A DNA stretch of 64,000 bases from Larix kaempferi (lineage: Eukaryota; Streptophyta; Pinopsida; Pinales; Pinaceae), in the NCBI GenBank assembly GCA_027924585.1, contig BSBM01000307.1, positions 14,803,501 through 14,867,500 of the forward strand, given 5' to 3'. The notes beneath the pieces are model-generated. The model saw only the letters and a program-made list of their open reading frames with translations, was not told the origin of the DNA and did no database searches. How positions within the stretch are numbered: the stretch's first letter is position 1; each line of letters starts with the position of its first letter. Shown here piece by piece: positions 56,550 through 64,000 of the stretch. Made by a program: the position numbers and the translations under genes.

Positions 56550-58231
56550 TGTAAAATACCCAAATCTCCACTTTCATACGTGCAAGGATTGAGGTGTAAA
56601 ATCTTTTTTTTTACATCAACAATCAAGGTATTAGTCATGCTATTTATAAGAACATGTATGTAATTCAATCATAAGTAATATTTCATATAAACACCTGTGC
56701 AATCACCACCTTCATCTCAATCCCTAAAACTTATACATTACACATGATTAGCCATGCTTGTATAAAGAATTACCTATGGCTCATCCTCTTCTAACATTTA
56801 GTATAATTGTACACCACCAAATACAAAAGTGTAAACCCCGAATAACCCTCATGATCATTACACCATTTCCATCCAAAGTAACATCTTAATGTAAACTTCT
56901 GTAATAGACATTTAACATTCTTTAGTGAAATTACGTCTTACCACTTTAGATCACAAATATCCAGCAGAATAAGACACATAAGGTGTACATAAGCAAGAGA
57001 CCAAAATATATGTGGTTCACCCAAATCTATGGGCTACATCCACAAATAAATGTTGTGTCTTGTATTATTTATCAAATAGAAGGAGTACACTTGGGAACAC
57101 AGTTGTTGCAGTTCATTTTCCACTTTCTTAAAGCCACTCTCATAGAGAGCATTTCCAAAACAATCAACAATCTATCTTAGAAGAATTACAGGGATTCTCT
57201 CCCAGGATGATCACCACAGATCATTGTAATATGTAAAATTGGGATACCCTTCCTCCCCTAAGGGATCTATAACATAAATATAACATATACAAGACATGTG
57301 AACACAAATGCACATAACATCCAGCACATGGATACAATATATGCAGTGTACAGGGATCCTTCCCTACCCAATTCGGGGCTATATATAATGACACTGAGCC
57401 TATATAAAATTTAAATGGAAATTAAAGGAATTCAAATGAGTACCAAACAAAGGTACCTAACGAGTAGCAAACAAGGTACCAAACAAGTACCAAACATAGG
57501 TGCCAAACGAATACCAAATAGGGTACCAAAAGCAACAAAAGAATCATGCAACATTACCTAGCATGTGTATAGTTTAATATCTCAAAGAAAAAGCTCACAA
57601 GAGCCTTCCCAAGCTCTGGGCCATCCACAATTACACATTCATCCTGTAATAATATAATTAATAAGAAAAGGAAGGCATCCACCAAATGCACATTCAACAT
57701 CTAGATACCCCAACATATATGTATAATATATGAAACCACAACCTACAAGGGATCAACCTCCCCACAGCTCCGTGCATTAATACAAATGGCATAAATAAAT
57801 GCTATATGAAACTGGAAGGTGGACAGGGATCATCTTTCCAAGGCAGGGATATGCTTTCCCCAAGCATCGACACCCTATACCAATAGAAGCAATATATGAA
57901 ACCCAATTGCATGCAAGGATATTTCTTTGACCTCTGCACCATAGACAACAGAGGGTATATAATATATAAAATAGAACATTACAATAAATGAATTGAGACA
58001 CAAGGATCAATCTCCTAGGTTCTCTGTGCCATTCAAGACTACAGGAAATAAATATAAAACAAAACCCTTACTGTAAATGGATTGAGATAGAGGGATCGAT
58101 CTCCCAAGGTCTTTGCTCCATGCAAGCACACGAGCAAAATATATATAAACCTATCTATCAAATAAAATGTTTACAAGGATCAGTTCCCCAAGCCCTGCAC
58201 CATGGATACAAATATCATACAACATGTAGGT

Positions 58232-58284
<53 letters not shown>

Positions 58285-59541
58285 TTATGAACATAAGTGT
58301 ACGGGGATCGATCAGCAGAGAAAAAGATCTCTGAAATGGAAATCAAACAGGGATTTTCTTTCCCCAACCCCTATGCAGCAAGTGTGCAAGCAAGCAAACG
58401 GCTTGGATAAATAAATGTATGTAAGAAATTAATACTATTGGGAATCCCTTCTCCATTCTCTGCATGGAAATACATGCACATATTAGGTATCAATTTAACA
58501 AGGTACCAAATAAATGCATATCGGGATCCCCAAGGCCTTGTGCAATACATAACATGCAGTAAGTAATATATACAATATACCAAAAGGAATTATACGAGGG
58601 TCTGTCTTCCCAATCCCTCCGCAGTAGGCAATGCCATTAATCAACATATTAAAAAGTAGCGTGTTGGGATCGATCCCTCTAGCATCTATGTAAACATCCA
58701 AAGGCATGCAAATATATTAAATGAAATATATACAATGGAATGGAAGGATGCATAGATCAACTCCCCAGGCCTAGAGTAGCAAGAAACGACATCAATTTTA
58801 ATGTATGAAACAAGAATTAAAAGGAAAGGGATCTTTCCCCATGCCTAGCGTAGCAAGCAATCTTACATAATAAAATAACTCAGAAAATTGCGAAGGGGTC
58901 TATCCCCAACCTCTACACATAACATACATATAAGAAAAGATATATATAAGAATTAGAAATAGCAAAGGGATCCATCTTCCAAACTTGAGCTGCGACCAGG
59001 ATATAATACCAAGCAAAAATGTGTAGATATTAGAAAAAAGCAGCATGTCCCCCAAACTGAGGAACTCATCTAGGGGTTATAGAAATTGCTCTGCCAATAC
59101 TTTTTCCCATACATCCTTAAAATAAAATGCAAATCATGAAGCCAATTACATAATGCATACACAACAAAATATCAAAGTTCATATTTTACATGTAGTGGCT
59201 CTATGGCCATGCATGCTACAGGAAATTTTCCAACCCGATTCATATAAAAAAAATACACAACGATTTATGCATCTGCGCAATGAATTTCCCTCAAAAGAGT
59301 TAGAATATGCCCAGTAGTTATAAATGAAACTCGACATATAATGTACAACACAAGGATCTTATGCCCATTAATTAAAAACCGGGAGAAAAAAAATATGATA
59401 CATGCAAAAACATAAAATATCACAGAGAAAACAAAGCAAGCCCCAAGCATCTGTGTAGCCCTTAAAATCATACCTCCCCAAGCTCTTAATGTTGATTTTT
59501 AAAGAATATAGTGGAGTGTACCCAACGCTCATGGGGCTGAG
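56550..59541 (-). repeat. LARD-2 right (5') LTR, interrupted
   Basis: Begins TGTAAAATACCC and is collinear with 29619-30263 and then 49968-52460. It preserves the empty insertion site of the Tat element near 57198-57202. It contains an (AT)n tract at 58234-58281 and is cut at 59541 by a copia LTR. Confidence 0.82.
58234..58281. repeat. (AT)n microsatellite
   Basis: About 24 AT dinucleotides in a row. The left LTR has only a short AT run at the matching place (about 51307), so the tract expanded after insertion. Confidence 0.93.
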
Positions 59542-60106
59542 TGTTAATTTTTGAGCATTAATTCAACATACTCTAGGATCTTTTGCTGAGAGAATAACAT
59601 GTACAGCATATCAAGTATAACAATGCATATCAATCACACCAAGCAATCACATGAGACAATAGACACGCAGAGTTTCACTGGGGAAAACCATAAAGGTGAA
59701 AAACCCCACAGCTTCCTCAGAGATAGAAAGAGCAATGATACAACCAAAGTACACAGAGATAGTCCTCCTAGCAGCTGAACCTCCTCCTCCACTAGTGCGC
59801 CACTTTCCGAGTAGTGTAGAAGTGAATAATGAGATGATCAAATAGAGTGCCTCCTGCACTCTATTTATACATGACCTGATCTACCTAATAACCTAGCAGG
59901 GACGACTTGTCTAACTCAGTCTAATAACCCATGGTTATACTAATTAGGGCCGACGCCACACTTGGTGGTCTAATAACCCATCACATGCAAGTTGCGACAC
60001 TTGTCAATACAAATGACGACACTTCCATATAGAGGAATAAGAGCATCTCTATAGGATTACAATATACATAGGTGAAATACATTCCGAAGTTACAATTACA
60101 GCAACA
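59542..60106 (-). repeat. 3' LTR of the minus-strand copia
   Basis: 565 bp between TG at 59542 and CA at 60105-60106. On the minus strand it starts TGTTGCTGTAATTG, carries a TATAAATAG box (59871-59879) and ends in CA. The purine tract AAGAGGGAG (minus) sits at 60107-60115. Confidence 0.8.
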
Positions 60107-60369
60107 CTCCCTCTTAACTAGGAAGGTATTTCTCAACACAGATATGCTAGCACAAGTCTTCTTCTTTGGATCATCGTCAGTGAATCATCGTCCTCGAATC
60201 ATCGTCATCATCACTACTGCTGCTATCTCAATCAATCTCCAATATACTCGTCATAGGAAGTTCTACAGAGACAGTCATTTTTCATACTAGATGTAGGCCC
60301 ACCACCTGCAGGTCTTCATCATCACTGGCCATACTATGGATCCTCAGGACTTATTACATGCATCAACAA

Positions 60370-60868
60370 AACCTAGCAAGAGTATCTCAAGACTGATTAC
60401 GTTGCCATCACAACCTGCAAGATCTTCCAGGGAGCTATTACATGTGACCAAGCAAAACCTAGCAAGAGCATTTTCCAGATCTCCCAGGGAGATATTATAT
60501 GCCATAGGAAAAGCCTAGCAAGAGCATCTGCAAATATCCCAGGGAGACATTATATGCAACCGGAAAAACCTAGCAAGATCATCCCAGGACTGATTACAGG
60601 ACTAGCACAGCCTGTAAGATCTCCCAGGGAGAAATTATATGCCACTGACAAAACCTAGCAAGAGCATTTGCCAGATCTCCCAGGGAGCTATTATATGCCA
60701 TAGGAAAAACCTAGCAAGAGTATTTGTAAATCTCCCAGGGCGCTATTATATGTCCTTACAAGCAAAACCTAGCAAGAGCATTTTCCATACCTCCCAGGGA
60801 GATATTATATGCCATCGGCAAAACCTAGCAAGAGTGTCTGCAAATCTCCCAGGGCGCTATTATATGCT
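60370..60868. repeat. Tandem array with CTCCCAGGGAG palindrome
   Basis: About eight degenerate units of 55-75 bp. Each has CCTAGCAAGAG, then the near-perfect palindrome CTCCCAGGGAG (or CTCCCAGGGCG), then ATTATATGCCA. It lies in the 3' non-coding part of the copia element. Confidence 0.85.
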
Positions 60869-60904
60869 TATCTGCATAACCTGTCCACGACCATAGAGTA
60901 TCAA

Positions 60905-61390
60905 CCTGATAGTCACCATACATCATCCTGATGTACATCACATGATCATCTTGATCATCATCATAGCATCATACTGATGTGTATCATATGGAGCAACATC
61001 CTGAAGCTCATCATCTATGATCATCCTGATCATACAATGCATCCACCTGATGCATGTCTAATACATATCATCTGGAGCAACATCCTGAAGCTCATCAACC
61101 ATGATCATCCTGATCATATAATGCATCCACCTGATGCATATCTGATACATATCATCATCCATGATATACCTAATCATACAATGTATCCACCTGATACATA
61201 TCAAATACATGATTTAACTGATCATCACAAGCATCCAACATGATGCATGTACATACACATGATCCAACTAATCATATCCAACATCCAACATGAAGCATAT
61301 ACATATACATGATGCAACTGATCATATCCAGCATCCAACATGATGCATATAAAGAGCAGTAACTAGAGCATCGTCTTGATGCTCATCATC
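60905..61390. repeat. Array of short inverted repeats (ATC...GAT type)
   Basis: Includes ATGATCA-TCC-TGATCAT (61017-61033 and 61101-61117), ATGCATC-CACCT-GATGCAT (61037-61055 and 61121-61139), ATGTATC-CACCT-GATACAT (61181-61199), GCATC-CAACAT-GATGC (61231-61246 and 61331-61346) and GAGCATC-GTCTT-GATGCTC (61366-61384). Confidence 0.82.
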
Positions 61391-61470
61391 CAATGCTTAC
61401 ATCCACAGCCATGGGAAGGATCCTCCTCTCACCATGCTTGGAATGGCTCCAGCAAATGTGTCCATCACTT

Positions 61471-62011
61471 CTACCTCGAAGTGTCATCAATATGAAGAAC
61501 ACCAAGCCTCTCTCTGAAGTATTCAAACTTCACTCTGGCTAGTGGTTTCGTTAGCACATCCGCAACCTGCTCATCTGTCGCAACATACAGGAGATTCACT
61601 GCTCCTCTCTGCACCATATCCCTGATATAGTGATATTTGATCTCAATGTGATTCGACCCGTCATGGAACACTGGATTCTCAGACAGCTTCACACAACTCT
61701 GGTTATCACAAAAGATACCAATAGCATCCAACGGGAGATCAAATAACTCAAACAGTAGCTTCCGAAACCATACTGCCTCACAACTAGCCGAACAAGCTGC
61801 AACATACTCTGCTTCGGTTGTACTTAGTGTTACGCAAGACTGCTTCCTGCTAAGCCAAGTGATCACACCTGATCCCATACTGAAGCAACACCCAAATGTG
61901 CTTTTCCTATCTGCAACACTGCGTACCCAGTCTGAGTCAACATAACCCTGCAGGTTAAACTTTTGATTCGCATCATACTTGAGCCCATAATCAATTGTAC
62001 CCTTTAGGTAC
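61471..62011 (-). CDS. Copia pol C-terminus: RNase H (partial, intact frame)
   Basis: Read from 62011 down: YLKGTIDYGLKYDANQ, then GYVDSDWVRSVADRKSTFG (first Asp), WLSRKQSCVTLSTTEAEYVA (Glu), GIFCDNQSCVKLSENPVFH (Asp) and VADVLTKPLARVKFEYFRE, ending DTSR at a stop in 61471-61473. This is the standard copia RNase H with all catalytic residues and no stops. The frame is open at its upstream end because a Tat-like LTR cuts it at 62012. The LTKPL and FRERLG tail is typical of the true C-terminus of copia pol. Confidence 0.92.
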
Positions 62012-62881
62012 TATTACACCTAAAATCTACCCATCATCATGATTTAGTGTATACATCCCTAAAGTCACCTGGACCTAGTGCTCATTTGGGAGTATTTGTA
62101 CTCAGTTTGTACAACCTTTTGAGAGATCGTCGCAAGTTGCCCCATAGCAAGGTGCGACGAGGACTATTAATGGAAAAAAATAGCCATTTCAAGATCTTTC
62201 TCGAAGCTTGCCCATTTGGGGACTTATCCCTGATCTCTTGGAGAGTTGGTACTCGACCCCTAACTCATTGGGAAGATCCCCTATCTCTCTCCTATCATCT
62301 CTCAACCTATCCTATCCATAACCTCATCCACTTAGTCCTATATATATGAAGCTCACTCCCATACCAAAGGGAGGAAGACCATGGTATCTACATGCTGGTG
62401 AAATCTCTCTTAGACACCTTCACTCACCTCTTGGAGAATTCATTCTTCCTCGGAAGGGCTTGGTAATTGGCTTGTTTGGAGAAGGGTTGCTACATTAAGT
62501 CATTGGTTGTAGTTCTATATCTCTATCATGTACTCCTCTATTTGCAGTAATACAAATGCTTTCCACCAATATCGTTCTTATGTGTGATGATGTTGTGTTG
62601 TTTACCTGCTTAACTGTTTACATAGATCTCTTATTGTATAGATGCTCTTTACTCGTTTCTCTTTTCTGTGTCTTAATAGGTCTTGCAGCTTGGATCTGAA
62701 AACCTCGGGACATGGAGCAACATTCAGGAGAAAGGATAGAAAATCAAAGAGGTAAGACATCTAGTACTTGATCCTTAAGTAGATCTAGGAAACGTGTTTG
62801 CAATCTATTCTATTTGTTCTAGACTCGCATTGAGCTAGGGAGATCCGACTCACCTCCGGTCGAGTTGATTGTCCGGTAACA
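62012..62881 (+). repeat. 5' LTR of the second Tat-like element
   Basis: About 870 bp with a TATATATA box at 62339-62346. It ends GTCCGGTAACA ahead of a PBS four bases on. The left border is inferred from the break in the copia frame. Confidence 0.68.
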
Positions 62882-62885
62882 AATC

Positions 62886-62903
62886 TGGCGACCATACTGG
62901 GGA
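62886..62903 (+). promoter_or_regulatory. Primer-binding site of the second Tat-like element
   Basis: TGGCGACCATACTGGGGA, similar in form and spacing to the site at 31196-31213. Confidence 0.68.
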
Positions 62904-64000
62904 GTAATCTTGTTTAGTGATGATTAATCTGAGTCATTTTCAGTTGATTACTTGTCACAAGCCTTGTTGTCATTTCTTTTTCCATTTTCCTTCTTAGGAT
63001 TGATTCCATTGTCAGATCTTCGTGTTGAAGATCCTGATCTTCTTCCTTTGAGTTTGTACAACTCAGTTTCAAACCTATTGGTGGTTCATTTTTGAGAGAT
63101 CTGATTCATTTTTGAATCTAGAACTCGCCTGTCGCACCTGGGCAGTGAAAACAGAGCGACACTGTGTTTTTCTGAGTCTTTGTTTTTTTACTGTTGCTTG
63201 ATCATCGCAGCCTGTGTATTGGTGGATTGCAACATCGTCGCATCTCTCGTGTAGGTAAACTGCAGTGTCGCATTGTTTGCAAATCCAGAGTGCGCCGATC
63301 TGTCGAGACTTAGCTTACAGGCATCCATCCTCTTGTTTGACGGTCTAAGCCTTGTTTTTATGTATGAACTCCCTCTATGCTACAACATCTAGCCAAAGAT
63401 CCCTTTTTGATTTGTGTGTTGAGAGTTTGGTTTGTTTGGATTGACTTTGGGTTCTGCTTTGGACAAGTTTGAAATCAATAGTGGCGGATACTTTTGTCTC
63501 CCCCACCTTCATCCATTCACTCTTGCATTCCCTTCATCCCATCCCTGATTTGATCATTGCAATGGATCAGCTTCTAGACCTCATCTACTTTTGTTTTGAG
63601 CCTTGCTTGCTTAGTTTGCTTGTTGCTGCTTGATTTTGAGTTAAGTGTGTCTTTTTGCTCGGTTGAGTGCTTGCCTTTTCTTGAGTTTTTTGAGTGTATG
63701 AGTGCCGCAAGTAACATTTTCTTTTCAGTCATTTAGATCTGAAAGCAAAGTTGTCTTCAAGTTTATTGCTTTTATACATCCATTGAAAGATTAAAAGTGC
63801 TTCTTTCTCATTATTTCTCAAAAAGTTATTGAAGAAAGATCATTGTGCATTGGAATGTTTTGGAAAGATGAATGGAAATATGATTGATTGTGTTTTTCTT
63901 GAATTATGAGTTATTCATCTTCTTGAAAAGCTCTAGTACATTTCTTTTTTCTCAAAAGTAGTGTCCATGCTAGGGAAAGATAGGTGCATTTTTTATTCTT
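62904..64000 (+). other. Leader of the second Tat-like element
   Basis: 1.1 kb of T-rich untranslated sequence with no recognised frame, as in the leader of the first Tat element. Confidence 0.5.

Larger units (their letters stand above)
29619..59541 (-). mobile_element. LARD-2: second coding-free LTR element, minus strand
   Basis: Same family and orientation as LARD-1. Left LTR 29619-30263 plus 49968-53601 (about 4.28 kb once the inserted Tat element is removed), internal region 53602-56549 (2.95 kb), right LTR from 56550. The LTRs begin TGTAA on the plus strand. The right LTR is interrupted at 59541 by a copia element and its remainder lies outside the window. In the stretch compared the two LTRs differ by about 6-8%. 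The shared length and order of parts in two diverged copies show that this layout is the family's normal structure and not a deletion product. Confidence 0.82.
59542..62011 (-). mobile_element. Ty1/copia element, 3' part, minus strand
   Basis: On the minus strand: RNase H end of pol (62011-61471), a 1.35-kb 3' region with two repeat arrays, a purine tract and an LTR (60106-59542). The 5' part is cut off by the Tat-like element at 62012. The left target-site copy would be ctgag (59537-59541). The pol frame has no stop in 180 codons, so this element is younger than most here. Confidence 0.85.
62012..64000 (+). mobile_element. Second Tat-like Ty3/gypsy element, 5' end
   Basis: LTR (62012-62881), PBS and leader; the rest is beyond the window. 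It cuts the copia RNase H frame at 62011. The LTR start reads TATTAC and the end GTAACA, so the inverted terminus suggests TGTTAC with a G-to-A change. The candidate left duplication is ggtac (62007-62011). Confidence 0.7.

Noticed and set aside
60370-60868. CRISPR-like or satellite array
   Set aside because: The units vary in length, the 'spacers' are themselves repeats and there are no cas genes. It is a tandem array inside a copia 3' region.

Overview
The window is nuclear DNA of a vascular plant with a large, repeat-choked genome. I see no cellular housekeeping gene, no tRNA or rRNA gene and no bacterial feature. Nearly everything that can be assigned is an LTR retrotransposon, plus one endogenous fragment of a plant pararetrovirus (Caulimoviridae). 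The deep nesting, the old insertions full of stop codons and the pararetrovirus would fit a gymnosperm or fern-type genome, but the species cannot be read from the sequence and this is a guess.

Layout. (1) 1-5277: an unassigned AT-rich stretch, then the 5' end of an old minus-strand Ty1/copia element (gag remnant 3295-3815, PBS 4521-4529, LTR 4530-5114). (2) 5278-25453: a large minus-strand LTR element without coding capacity (LARD-1; LTR about 4.2 kb, internal region 2.9 kb, initiator-Met tRNA PBS 18509-18518). Its left LTR is split by a 6.1-kb caulimovirid fragment (7491-13591: movement protein, coat protein with zinc knuckle, protease, RT, RNase H). Its right LTR is split by a young 3.9-kb gag-only copia element (20680-24589; TSD TATAG; LTRs about 1% different). 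(3) 25454-29618: unassigned sequence with a decayed, once-spliced gene of plant-mobile-domain type (27099-28461). (4) 29619-59541: a second member of the same coding-free family (LARD-2). Its left LTR carries a complete 19.7-kb Ty3/gypsy Tat-lineage element (30264-49962; TSD ATTCT), which itself carries a complete Ty1/copia element (40809-45987; TSD GGTCA). (5) 59542-62011: the 3' part of a minus-strand copia element (LTR, two repeat arrays, intact RNase H frame) sitting in LARD-2's right LTR. (6) 62012-64000: LTR, PBS and leader of another Tat-like element that cut into that copia element.

How the parts work together. The two LARDs have LTR, PBS and PPT signals but encode nothing, so they must have been mobilised by proteins from another element. 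Their internal regions contain arrays of short stem-loops. On the transcribed (minus) strand the stems change in compensating ways while the loops keep a GAGNA-like sequence. This is the strongest candidate in the window for an undescribed functional element. The Tat element has a second, archaeal-type RNase H after the integrase and, on its opposite strand, a plant-mobile-domain gene with a phase-1 intron of 119 nt. The decayed gene at 27 kb is a homologue with an intron of 120 nt at the same place and phase. The copia element nested in the Tat element has more divergent LTRs (about 8%) than its host (about 4.7%), the reverse of what simple nesting predicts.

All divergences were counted by eye. 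No search or folding program was run.
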